A stretch of DNA of 64,000 nucleotides from Heterodera schachtii (Eukaryota > Nematoda > Chromadorea > Rhabditida > Heteroderidae), in the NCBI GenBank assembly GCA_023374025.1, contig SIJG01000081.1, forward strand, positions 246,428 through 310,427. Reading direction: 5' to 3'. Numbering within the stretch: position 1 is the stretch's first letter; the number at the start of each line of letters is the position of its first letter. The notes beneath the pieces were generated by a model that saw only the letters and a list, made by a program, of their open reading frames with translations, did not search any database and was not told the DNA's origin. The position numbers and the translations under genes were made by a program. Below, piece after piece: positions 36,153 through 47,225 of this stretch.

Positions 36153-39100
36153 AAAAGAGAGATAAGAGAGAGAAAGAAAGAGAGAGAGGAGAGAGAGAGA
36201 AAGAGAGAGAGGAGAGAGAGAGGGAGAAAGGAAAGAGAGACGGAAGGAACAAAGCATAACATAACGATGATGGGAATAACCGTTTATTAAGTACTCCCCA
36301 AACACATTAAAAGGGAAAAGCATTTAGCGCTGGACAGAAGAAAGGGGAAAAACATGGATTTGAGAGAGAGCGAAGAGGGAGAGAGAGGGAGGGGAAGGGA
36401 GAGGGAGGAGGAGCGAAAGGGAAGTGAAATGATCGCTGGGGAGATGGACGGGTGCACTTAAAATGCACCAAAGCAAAAGGAACGAGAGGACGAGGAACAA
36501 AGTCCAAAGGAAGTAAATGAAGAAAGTGTCCATGAAAGAAGGCAACGGCAAACAATGGGAGGGAAAAACAAAGAAAAATGTCTGTAATTGGGCGAGAGAA
36601 AATAATGAAAAAAAGCGAACTCAGCAAAAAATACACAAACCCAAAGCAAAAAAAAAAGAAAATAATAGTTTTAGCGAAAAGGCCATTTTGGATACTAAAA
36701 ATGCACAAGAAAACGGTAAAAGATGGAAAACGGAGGATAGTGTAATATGAGTGCCGAAAACTAAAAAGAGGCGAAAGAAATATTAATGAAGAAAAAGCGG
36801 ACGAATTGGGAGGAAAAGCGGGCGGGGGAAAGCGGGGGGGGGGGGGGGGGGGAAAGCGCAATCGATACGTCTGGCGGAAGAACGGCAGCTGATGGGGATA
36901 AAAAAGGAAATGAATGCCAATGGCGGACACAGAAGCATTGTGCAAGAGAGAAACGGCATTCATTGTTTAGAAAAAATGGAAGGAATGAACAAAATCGGAA
37001 AATGGGAAATTGGAAGGGAAGAAGTCTTAATTAATTAATGGTAATTGGGCTGGCCAATAAAACAATAAAATGAAATAAAGCGGAAACTGAAAAAGGTATT
37101 CTTTGGACAAAAAAATTTAAAAAAAAACGGACATTTGATGGGCATATGATAAAAGTTAATGAATTAAATATTACAATGAGGAAGAATGCCTGTTGTTAAT
37201 TTGATAAGTAAGTGATCGGTGGCGGAGGAATGAGTAAATGATAAATGGGCGGCTGAGAAAGGCTTTTATTGGGGGGGGGGGGAGAGGAATTACCAATTGG
37301 GGGATGTCTCTTCTCTGCGATGTGATGGATCATCCAATGCATCCGCCGATCGATTGGGAAATCCCTCCCCCTCTCCGGCTTAATCTGTTGGAGGACAAAA
37401 AACAGCAGCAGAAACACCAATTTAAAAACCCTGTGATTAATGAGTGATTAATAAAGCAAAAATAGGGGAGGAAAAGCCAAAGGAAAAGCCAAAAGAGAAA
37501 GGCCAAAAGAGAAAAAGAAAGGAACGAGAAAGGAAAAGAGAAAGGAAAAAGAAAAAGAGAAAGGAAAAGAGAAAGGAAAGAAAAGGAAAAGAGAAAGGAA
37601 AAGAGAAAGGAAAAAAGAAAAAGGAAAAGAGAAAGGAAAAGAGAAAGGAAAAAGAAAAGGAAAAGCCAAAAGAGAAAAAGAAAGGAAAAGAGAAAGGAAA
37701 AAGGAAAAGAGAAAGGAAAAGAGAAAGGAAAAAGGAAAAGAGAAAGGAAAAGAGAAAGGAAAAAGAAAAAGGAAAAAGGAGTGATGACAAAGTTGGCCAA
37801 ATTGGCCAAGTGGGGGAGAAGAGTCACGTTGATCATTTAAAAGTCATAAGAAGAAGAAATGCGAGACGGGCGAAACTCTTTTGGCTGCTGTCATTCGCCC
37901 AGCATTTTACTTTCCCAAGTCAAAAAATGTCACCGCCTGAGGGAATTTTGCCGAAAAAAGCACAAAATAAAACAGAGCAAATTACTAATAATAGTAATAA
38001 TACTAATAATAATAATAATAGGTTTAGTTATGAATTAATTACCAGTCGATATTTGTAATTGCTAAGCAAACGAAAAGATTTAATCAGCGGAAAAGGAAAA
38101 GAGAAGGAAAACGGAGGAGACGGAGGAGAGAAAAGGGAATAAAACAAAGTACAGAGAAAAAAAAGGGTGGGGGGGGGCAAAGTCCAACAAATGACAGCTG
38201 CCAAAGAGACAATTCAATCAGAAACAGCGAATGGCAAATGAAAGTGGCAAATGGGCATTTTCTATTGGCCGGGAATGGACTTTGCCCCTACCATTTTATG
38301 CTTACATTTCGCTTTGGCCATTGCCATTCGCATGGATCAGTCGGTCAATGCCAATGGCATCGCCAACACTCAACACAGTGAGTTCGGGCGGAGAATTGTT
38401 GCTGGGACGACGACGGATGATAATCTTTGGGTGCCGGGGAAATCGGCAGGCAAATAGCCATTTGAATATTAACAAATTCTAACATTAGAGCATGGAAGGG
38501 CCAAAAAAGCACTCACTCTTCCGCTGATCAGCACGTAAATCCGTCCCCGGATTTGCGTCTGTTCGACTTTCGTCCGAAACTGCCAAAATTCCTCCCTCAC
38601 TTGGGCTGCCAATGCGTGAATTTGGTCCTCCCCGAGAAGGTCACTCAGCTGACGACAGCTGAACGTGTTGCGGCTGTACAGCTCCAACGTCCCCCCCCCC
38701 CCAACTTTTTTAAACGGCTGAAGTTCTGTTCCTGCTGTGACTTTGCATTAAGCACCATAACCATGTGAAATTCCGTCCGGTGAAGGACCCACAGACGGCA
38801 ATGGCTAAGCGCTTCAAAGTTTGACCGATCGCTTTTGACTGGTCAACCGTACCCCTTCCCGACTGACCAATTACTGTGGCAGTTCTCTCACAATGGTACA
38901 GTATGGCCAATTCGCCAAATACGCAAGGGCCTTCCATAATGCGAATGAAACGGCGATCTTTGGTCACTTGCACTCTTCCCGCTGTAAATGGAAGAGAAAG
39001 TGCCATTCGATTATGATGAGCACTTTCGGGAGAGGTTATTCACCCTCGAGGACGAACAGTTCGCTGCTGAGTTCCCCTTGCCGTACGATTTGAGTGCCCT

Positions 39101-39742
39101 CTTCCATTTGGACGGGACGCATCCGTTCGATCATTTGTCCGATTTCTTCCTTTTCCAATTGGCGAAGAAATTCGTTGGAGAGAATTGCCGAACGAATTGT
39201 GTCCACAGTTCTGAATGTTCAACAAATTTGTCGACAGATTGTCCAATAAAACTCATTTTGATGTCAATTAGCCTTTAATAAGTCCATGTCGACCTTTTGT
39301 CTTTCGTTTTGTCCTTTTCGCTTTGTCTTTGCTGTTCGTTTTGCTGTTGGTGCTGCCCACTTTCTGCTGATACGGCGATTTTCCGCGTGTGTGTGAAATC
39401 GTCAAAGCTGGGAAACATTTGTCGCTGCCCAATCGGACGAAAGTTCGTCATGAACTGTTCGTCCCCCTGCTGCTTCCTGTGTCCTTGTCCTTCCCAATGG
39501 CCATGTCCTTCGCCATGTCCTAGTCCCTGGCCATGTCCTTGTCCTTCGCCATGTCCCTGGCCCTGTTTTTCTGTCCCTTTTGCCCCTTCTCGTCCATTTC
39601 GTCCCTTTCTGTGCCGCTTTTCCTCCTCTTCTTCGTCCAATTCACTCCTTCTCAAAACATTCACTTCTTCCTGCAATTGCTCTATCATTTCATCTCTTCG
39701 TGCGATTTCTGATAAAAGTTCCGCGCGGCTCAGCCATTCCAT
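30046..39742 (-). CDS. cGMP-dependent protein kinase (PKG), second cNMP domain apparently degenerate
   Basis: Serine/threonine kinase of cGMP signalling. Exons from the 5' side: 39742-39289, a leucine-rich dimerisation helix ([18 protein letters not shown]) then a Gly/His/Glu-rich tandem repeat; about 39230-38880, first cyclic-nucleotide domain ([37 protein letters not shown], a full phosphate-binding cassette); 38690-38323, second domain, whose cassette reads [11 protein letters not shown] in place of a GD.FGEkAL pattern; about 33805-33640 ([15 protein letters not shown]) and 33543-33401, linker; from 31566, kinase with [49 protein letters not shown], and a C-tail ending SGWDDDF. Splice phases agree across the two longest introns (about 4.5 and 1.8 kb), which ties the regulatory and kinase halves into one gene. 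The introns are purine/pyrimidine-biased low-complexity DNA. EGL-4 and PKG-2 are the nematode candidates; I cannot choose between them. Confidence 0.88.
33838..34125 (+). repeat. Purine-rich (AGAG) low-complexity tract
   Basis: Almost uninterrupted A/G on the plus strand, with an AG dinucleotide run at 34009-34032. It lies inside a PKG intron, so the PKG transcript carries it as a pyrimidine tract. Long Glu/Arg/Lys or Ser/Leu/Phe ORFs across it are composition artefacts. Confidence 0.8.
34720..34836 (+). repeat. Tandem pair of about 57-bp units with C runs
   Basis: AGACCGATCGAAATGACGCA followed by two poly-C tracts interrupted by one T is repeated twice in direct tandem, separated by an A run. 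It lies in the large PKG intron. Confidence 0.75.
36060..36238 (+). repeat. AG microsatellite
   Basis: Nearly pure (AG)n with occasional AAA interruptions, inside the large PKG intron. Similar shorter purine tracts are at 36361-36420, and a TC-rich one at 35641-35700. Confidence 0.85.
37477..37778 (+). repeat. Minisatellite of GGAAAAGAGAAA-type units
   Basis: About 300 bp of tandem units built from GGAAAAGAGAAA and GGAAAAA variants, with GGAAAAGCCAAAAGAG variants near the left edge and once in the middle. It is a pure-purine minisatellite in the large PKG intron; open frames through it are all Lys/Glu/Arg repeats and not genes. Confidence 0.85.
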
Positions 39743-41631
39743 TGCAATGAATGAAAAGTGCCTTTTGAGTTGAATTACTTGGCAATATTAAATGGATTAT
39801 TTTCAAAATTGGTTGTGGTTTTATAAAATTGAATTTTTATTGTTTTTTTTTGTTGCCCTTTTTCATAAGGAAAAGCTATGGGCAATTCCTTGATGAATTA
39901 TTCTCGCATTTATTTATGTATGAGTTGCTTTTGTTGTCTCCTCTCATTTATTTCATTTTTTTGATAAATTAAATCGGAATTGAATGAGACGAATTGAGAG
40001 CTAAAATTAAGAAAATTAATAAAATGGGCAGAAAATATTAATAATTTCAAAAAATGAAATTCAAAAAGTTGCTAAAAGGGTAAAGGCAAAAATGAGGTGG
40101 AAAATGGTGGAAAAGAACGAATGAATTTATTGGCAAAAATGGTCGGGGCAATTTTGTGATAATTTGGCAATTAAATAAAACTCGGAATTCCCTCCGGCGA
40201 CCAAATGGCCGACTATTCCCCTTTCAAGTGCCATTTGTAATGGACAAAGCACAGAACGAACGAACGGTGGGAATGAACGGACGACGCAAAAAAAAAAAAG
40301 GAATTCCGTCCGTCCGCCTTGGCATTGTGTTCATTTTATTCTTCTTCTGTCCTTTGTTTTCGTTTTTAAGTGAACGGAATAATTTAGCGGAAATTTAATA
40401 TGACTTACTCATTCATTCGTTCCGTTCATTCATTTTCCATTTTGAAATTCATTCTTTTGGAAAGCCAAAAAAAAAAGAACGAAATGAATGGAGGGGCGGG
40501 GGAAGGGACGAAGAATATTTTTGGGTGGGGTAAAGCAAAGAAAAGTGAGCAGCGATGGCACGGCACAGGCGGAATTAAGCCGGGCGTCGGCATTTTTGAT
40601 GGTGTGCCATTGACCGGAGCCCATCACTCACTCATTTCTCACCCATTCTGCGGCTCATTGGCAGTTCACCGCCCCCGCCATGGGTTGCCCTTTCGTTGCC
40701 AAATTTATTGGTTTACTCGCCGTCGGAGATGGTTGGCCTTCCCCCGGCGGACGGTTGGCCACGTCAATTTCCCCACGGGCATTTGGGGGAGAGAGTGAAA
40801 GGGACGCGCCCAATGCTTTAATTTAATGCTTTATGTTTTAGCCAAGGAAGAGAAATTATAATCTGATTATTTTATTATCATTTAATAGTTAAATAGGGCA
40901 AAACTCAAAATATGAAAAATGAATTGGGTAACAGTGAATAACAAAAGCAAAAGCTTAAACAAATTAAATCGCACTTTATTTTTTAGTTTCTAATGATGCT
41001 CAAATACAATTATTAATTAATATTTAATTAATGAGTTAACAGCAGAAGAGTTCACCAAGTGAGAAGAACAGAAGAAGAAGAAGAAGCAGAGCAACAGCAA
41101 GCAGAAGGTTTTGACTGAACGCAATTGGCCATTTCCATGTCAATTTTAGAGAAGAATTGCGTTTTTGAAGACATTTTTCAATGTGAGTGTTTAATTTGTC
41201 CGTTTGCATTGACTAATTTAAATTAATGAAAAAACTGACAGATTACCGTACAAATATTACAGTAGCTGACAAAATAAATTAATACAGGTGAATGCATATC
41301 ATTTCAGTATATTCGTTTTACCAGATTTTAGCCCATCAAAAACAGTAACTGTTTACTTTCTGTATACAATACATTTTCCCTTTTCTCCTCCCTTTCCATT
41401 CGCCCATTGGTCCGCCCATTCGCCGTCCGCCGATTTGAAAGGGTTTACCCCCCCCCCCCCCCCCCCCCCCCTCCCCCACCCGGCGATGTTCCGCCCATCA
41501 CAACACAAAAGTCAAATCCGTCCCCTCCCCCCAAATCCGTCGCTCGGCCCGCCCCTTTCGTTCCCCCAATTGGCGTCGTTTCATATTTAACCGATTTGGC
41601 AAAAATATTTACACAAAATTCACTAACATTC
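39743..41631. promoter_or_regulatory. Divergent upstream region of PKG and the bHLH gene
   Basis: PKG (-) and the bHLH gene (+) point away from each other across nearly 1.9 kb, so both promoters and 5' ends should lie here. It is AT-rich, with GAA repeats at 41070-41085 and a 24-base C run at 41448-41471 just upstream of the bHLH coding region. No gene is supported inside. Confidence 0.45.
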
Positions 41632-43225
41632 ATGGCAGACGTAAAGCAACGCCTGACGACTATTTGCGCACAAGGGGAAACGGTGAACAGAGAAAGAGAC
41701 GAAGCGGCGAAAAATAGCGGAGGATCGGCTGGGAAGGTAAAAAGGGATAAAGGACGGACAGAGGGAGAGTCGAGAATGATTGATCTCGACTTATTTTGCA
41801 TTTTATCAAAAAAAAAACTGTGAAATTTAGAGAAACATTGCCCAATTGGCGGCCGAAAAGATTGAGCCGTATGTGCGCAAGAGACGCTGTTCAGGATCAT
41901 CGTCAGAACGAAGTCGAAAAAGAACAGAACATTTGAACGAAGAAGTGGGAGAGGGAAGAGAGAATGAAGGAAAATGGAAATTAAGGAACAGAACATTCTG
42001 AGATTGCACATCAACAGCAGAGAGCGGAAGAGAATGCATGGTAAGAGAAAAACAGAAAAAAAGGAGAGAGAAAGAGAGAGAGAGAGAAGAGAGAGAGAGA
42101 GAAAGGGAGAGAGAGAGAAGAGAGAGAGAAAGGGAGAGAGAGAGAGAGAAAGGGGGGGGGGGGGAGGGGAAAAGGTGATAACTGATCAGGGTTGATAAAA
42201 GCGTTTGTCTGATCACTTGATCTCCAAGATATGAACGATTCATTGGACGAACTTCGGAAAGTGCTTCCGTTCGCGGAGAACGACGAGCAGCGATTGGGGG
42301 CGAAAAAAATGAGCAAAATTGAAACGATTCTTCTCGCAAAAATGTGGTGAGGATTGAGGATAAAGGTGGTGATAATTCCTTCTGAAAGCATCCTCGGATT
42401 GACCAAAGAAATCGCCGAATTGCGGGCGAACAACGAAAGACTGACGAGGGAAATGATGGCACTGAAAAGGAACGGCCAAACGCAGCAAAAGGAGGCGCAA
42501 CAATCCGCTGCTTCCGGTTGGAATAAGAAACGGTGCCAAAACGGATTCGGCACTCCCTTAAGTGACGGGCACCGCTTCGACTTCGTCCCAACGGAACGCG
42601 CCACAAACCGACGGTCTTTGCCGAAAAGTCGCGGCAATTGCCAATGTCGGACTTTTGCCTGTCCCGCAGTGTCGAATTCCTTCCGCCGGTGTGCCGGAAC
42701 GTCCACCGATTATTCATTTTTACTTTTTTCACGCAAATGCCTTTCAGATGCCAATTCTGTCCTTTCTCCGCCGTTTGTGCCCTTTTCAACTCCAATGCTT
42801 TCGACGAATGCGGCGGCTTTTTTGATGCAGGAAAAGTCCAACCAAATTTTGGGCAATGCGTTCGCTGTCCATCAGCTTTTGGCAATGAAATCGGCGAATG
42901 ATTTTCGACAAGCAAATGGTGAGAATTAAATATTGGAAAACCATTTGAAATTTCTTTTAATTAGTTTCTTTAAGGCGCCATTGACCTCTTTGGACATTTG
43001 TCGGCGGCGAATTTTCCTGTAAATAATCAAATGGAAAATTCGCACGAAAATGAACAGCCAAACAAAGCAACGACCCATACAATTCCAACAAACCGAAAAA
43101 GAAGGCCAAACGGAGGAAGAAAAGAGGACAAAAAGAAAGGCGTTGACGGGAGAGATCAGAGGAAAAGCATTGAAGGGACTTATCAACAGGTGAAGAACCA
43201 CCAAAACAACAGACAAGCGGATTAA
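41632..43225 (+). CDS. bHLH transcription factor of the Olig/BHLHE22 class
   Basis: Six exons: 41632-41736, 41831-41944, 41986-42040, 42229-42346, 42389-42918, 42975-43225. The basic region and helix 1, assembled across three splices, read ILRLHINSRERKRMHDMNDS and LDELRKVLPF. Helix 2 is KKMSKIETILLAKM continuing CILGLTKEIAELRANNERL. The INSRER.RMHD.N signature is diagnostic of the Olig/BHLHE22/HLH-16/HLH-17 class of E-box-binding factors, which direct neural and glial fates. The loop (AENDEQRLGA) is a few residues longer than I recall in relatives. Upstream is a Ser/Arg-rich segment (RCSGSSSERSRKR); downstream are a Gln-rich linker and a Lys-rich tail ending NNRQAD. Two introns are only 41-42 nt. 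The start is uncertain: an in-frame Met at 41407 exists, but the frame there passes through a 24-C run. Confidence 0.8.
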
Positions 43226-46200
43226 ACTGAACTGCTTCACTTCATTTTCACTTTCTTGCTTTTAATAATTTATAAATATTTTTACAATAATTTTTTCCAT
43301 AATTTTTTCTCCCTCCCCTTCTTCTCCCTTCTTCGTAATAATTCCCCCCCCCCCCCAAATGATTGGTCGCACTTTCATGCGCAGTTGGAACGAATCAGAA
43401 ACAGCAGAAAGTGATGAGATTGGCTTTTCGAATTGGGAAAGAATGGGAGGAGGGAGGAGGGGAAATTGGCAATTAATTAGCCAATGCGATGATTGCCCAT
43501 AAAAGGCGCTGATTTATGTTTGGGAATCAAAGACAATTAACGAATAAATGGGAAACAAATGTTTGAAATTGGAGAATATGCGACCATTCTTATATTCAAT
43601 AAGTAATTACTATTGCTAATAATTGTAAATGTTTTTAATTAACAAATTTTGCTTATAATTAAATTGAAAAAGCCGATTTCTTATTCAGTTCGTAATTATT
43701 AAAATTACTTGAAATGTTACATTAAAATATCTTATAAAAGAGCTAATATCTGCAAAATTTCAAATTTCCGATCACTTCTCTTATTTGTTAGTAATTACCA
43801 TGACAATTCGCGAGCATTGCGTTTTTCTTTCCCCCAATAAAAAAGATTATTAATCGAATTTTGCCTTCAATTTCATTCATCAGTCTGTTTTATCTCTTTG
43901 AATGGATGTTGCCAAACTCTGCTGTCTCCGTTTGCCCTCGCAGTTCAGTAAATTAATGCAACTCAAATCCTTTGTCCCCCCATAAGTCAGTCCTTCGCCC
44001 ATTCCCTCCCCCCCCCCCCCCAATTTGCTAATCCCTTCTTTCTCCCCACTTTTGCATTCGTCGCATTGTTTGTCCCCCATAAGATTAGGGGTTGTGTTAT
44101 CGCATGGACGAGAATGGGAAGGGCATAATTCCAGAAATTATGAACGAACATCTTGGATAAGGTGGCGAGAGAGAGGATCAAATCACTCCCAAATGCCATC
44201 CCTTCTCCCCCCCCCCCCAAATTCCTTTCTCTCTCTCTGTTACATAATAAGCAATTTTGAAAATTCAGCCATTAACACATTGCCAATAATTGCATTGTTT
44301 AGAATTGGGACCCAAAAAGAGAGAGAGAGAAAGAGAGAGAGAGAGAAGAGCTGGAGGAGGGGGTAAGTCAAATCCAAGCGATGGAGCAAATCCGTGCGTC
44401 CTCAAATGATCGCATAATTTGCATTTTTGCGGATGCTCGCAATAAAATACATAAATAAAAGTCAGTGGGCACAGACCGAAGGAGGAGAAGGACGGAAGAA
44501 GAAGAAATTGGGGGAAGAGCAGCAACACAATTGACACATCGGCAGAAGGGAAACGAAAGACGAAGAAGAAGACGGACGGAGAACTTTCGAGGGCATAACA
44601 AGGGGGGGGGGGGTACTGTAATGGAGGGGGGGGGGGGAAGGTCGAAGAGATCGCCGGAGGGGGGGGGGGGGAAGAATTATTTATTTTTGAAGAAGAGGAG
44701 GGAGGGAAGTTTTTAAATAAATTTAAAATTTAAAGACCAGTGGAGAGTTTGTACAAGTACAGTACCAGTGAGCCAATTTGAAAACTGTAAAGGACCATCC
44801 TTCGCTTATTCAGCACTTTTACTCTCTTCTAATTCATTCTCAATTAAGCACCGTTCCTTTTCGGCACTGTTTTAAAAAAAAAAGAAAAGAAAAATAAACA
44901 TTTATTTTCTTGGCATTTTTGGTTTCCTTCTCAGGACATCATTCGCATATTTGCATATTATTGTATGAGTCCAATTGGCACTTTCCCTCCCCCCCCCCAT
45001 TGTGCCACTCCAACAATGAGGCTGCTCCTCAGCCCATCACTGCGGGGAACACTTTAGAGGATTAAGAAGCAAAATTGGAGGAGGAAAGGGGAGCTTAGGG
45101 TCATCCACCACCAGCAGATAATTGAGCGATTATTGAGAGGGGGGGGGGATAAAAGCAGCACTGATCACTGATTTGGACTGCCCATTTGATAAACTCTTCC
45201 GCTTCTTCTTTTCCAATTAACCCTCCCCCTTCCCTCACAATTGTTGTCGCCGCCTTTTATCTTTTTCCCCGGCATTGCCTTTCAATTCGACCGATTGCCC
45301 CGTCTGTTGCATCAATTACCCCCCCCCCCCCCTCCCTCCCCTCTCTTTTAGCACTTAATTAGGGCGATTAATGACCGCACAGAGGTGCAAGGGTTGTGCC
45401 AACAGGAGGAGCACGGTGGGACCATTCATCCCTCTCCTGCCCCAATTGCCTTTCAAAATTCGCGGCTAATCCGCTTTTGGCGATGAAATGTGATCCCATT
45501 CTCCCACCTCCCCACCCATTCATTCTCTCCTCGTCCAATTGCCTTTTCCCCTTTTGCTCGTAAACGGCTCAAACTGCGCGGGGATGAGAACGAAGAGGAG
45601 AAGATGAGGAGGATAGTGGATGGGATGGGATATATGGGAAGTGAGAAGAAAATGCCATCGAAGGGCGAAGACAGGTGGCACGAGGGGGGGGGGGGGCAGG
45701 GGGAAGGGGAGATATTGGGTGGGGGGGGAAAGGTCACGCGCCGCGCACTGCCACTTGCCATTGTTCTCCATGGGAGGGTCCAAGTCAAAACACTTCGTCC
45801 CCTTTTTCGACAGTTCTTACCGATGGGGGGCTCTTCTCGGATTTTTGGGCCATTCATTCATTCTTTGGTCTCGTCTCGACTGGGCTCTGTTACTTTAATT
45901 CTTTTTGTGCCAATGTCTCTCTCTCTCTCGACATTTCTTACTTTTATTTGTTAGCACATGCCCACCCCCCCCCCCCACTTTTTCCCCAACCCTCACAAAT
46001 CCCATTATGTGATGTCCAAATTAATAATTATGGTCACTTTGACCCCTCCAGGACAATGTTAGCAGCACAAAACATGCAATTTATGAACGAAAATGGGGAA
46101 AACTGTGCTTGCTCAGCAATAATTCACCTTAAAATATGTCCAAACAAAAAAAAATAAAAAAAAAGATGTAATTTGAAAAAAATAATGCAAATCATAAAAA

Positions 46201-46398
46201 AATAATTCATTTTTAAGAGTTCAATAAAAAATAGGATAAAAATTTAAAAAATGGAAATGACAAGATTTAGCATGGAAATAACAATCAGAAGCAATGATTG
46301 ATTGTATTGTCAAGTGAAAGTTTTGGGTAAATTTTCCCTCCCAAAGGCAAAAAGATAAAATTACAGAAATGGCACAAAGTTGCCACATTTTTCTCCAT
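43226..46398. other. Long intergenic region dominated by homopolymer runs
   Basis: Convergent spacer between the bHLH gene (+) and the secreted-protein gene (-). It contains many G or C runs of 9-14 bases (43345, 44011, 44207, 44602, 44627, 44660, 45140, 45320, 45687, 45721, 45966) and an AG tract near 44320. Several 80-150-codon ORFs cross it on both strands but are made of Pro, Arg, Gly or Ser runs from the low-complexity DNA; I support none. Confidence 0.6.
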
Positions 46399-47225
46399 TT
46401 ATTTGCTCGACTGATCGACGTCCGCTGCCTCCATTGTGCCGGGTGCACCCGGCGGAAGGTCGACGCGCAATTTTCCGCGATTTTGTGCGGTCGAAGGGGC
46501 GAAATTAGCGGAATTGTCCCAATTGTTTTGCGTTTGTGGGGGCGCGGGGGAGGGGAATTGCTGCTGCTGTCGTCGTCCCCATCCTCCTGTGTTTCGGATA
46601 AATTCCGTTTTTTTTTCAATTTTTGCCATTTATTTTTCGATTCTTTTCAATTTGGCCACCTTCTACAGCTGCTGTTGCTCCCTGCTGCTGCTGCTGCGGC
46701 TGTCCCCAATTCTGCTGATTCTGTCCCCATTGTCCTCCTCCTCCTCTCCATGCGTTTTGTCGCTCGAATTGTCCATTTTCGCCACCGTTTTGTTCATGGG
46801 TACCGTATCTGCTCTGTTGCCCACCGTATCCATAGCTGGGCTGTGTTCTTGAGTTACCGTAACTGCTGCTCCAATAATTTGTTCCTATTGAAAGAATTAA
46901 AGGAAGATAGATAATGATTGATTTAACAGGCTCAATGATTATAATTATACCAGAATTACTCAAATATTTCCCACTGAATTTAAAAACCGCTGGGAATACA
47001 TTTAATGAAATATATTTTTGCGTGGATTTTTGTTAAAAGTAATATTTTCTTAAGAACGTTTCCTTAAGAAATACAGCAAGATAAAACCAAAATGGTATTT
47101 TTGCTGCTTTTACCGTATGTTCCGCTCCCATAACTGTGGCTACCGTATCGCTGAGCATTAATTGACAATAATAAAAGAGAAACAAAAAACAAGCGGAGAA
47201 TAAAACGCTGATAAGCTTTGATCAT
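46399..47225 (-). CDS. Small secreted Gly/Gln/Tyr-rich protein
   Basis: Three exons. The first (47225-about 47117) gives a signal peptide (MIKAYQRFILRLFFVSLLLL then SINAQ) followed by RYGSHSYGSGTYG. Exon 2 (46884-about 46665) continues TNYWSSSYGNSRTQPSYGYG and is dominated by Gly, Gln, Tyr, Ser and Asn (GQWGQNQQNWGQPQQQQQ). Exon 3 (from about 46581) has GWGRRQQQQFPSPAPPQTQN and ends AADVDQSSK. Both junctions keep frame. No cysteine or enzymatic motif is visible, and the composition resembles structural cuticle, eggshell or glue proteins, or some secreted gland proteins of parasitic nematodes; function cannot be assigned. Repeated CAG/CTG codons explain the poly-Gln runs. Confidence 0.7.

Noticed and set aside
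36027..36290. Glu/Arg-only ORFs in both plus frames
   Set aside because: Pure AG microsatellite translation.
37444..38058. A 204-codon plus-strand ORF made of Lys/Glu/Arg repeats, and the matching minus-strand Phe/Ser/Leu ORFs
   Set aside because: They are translations of the purine minisatellite at 37477-37778 inside a PKG intron; no unique sequence or splice context.
41407..41631. An upstream Met that would extend the bHLH protein by 75 residues
   Set aside because: The frame crosses a 24-base C run (poly-Pro) whose exact length is unreliable; the Met at 41632 was preferred.
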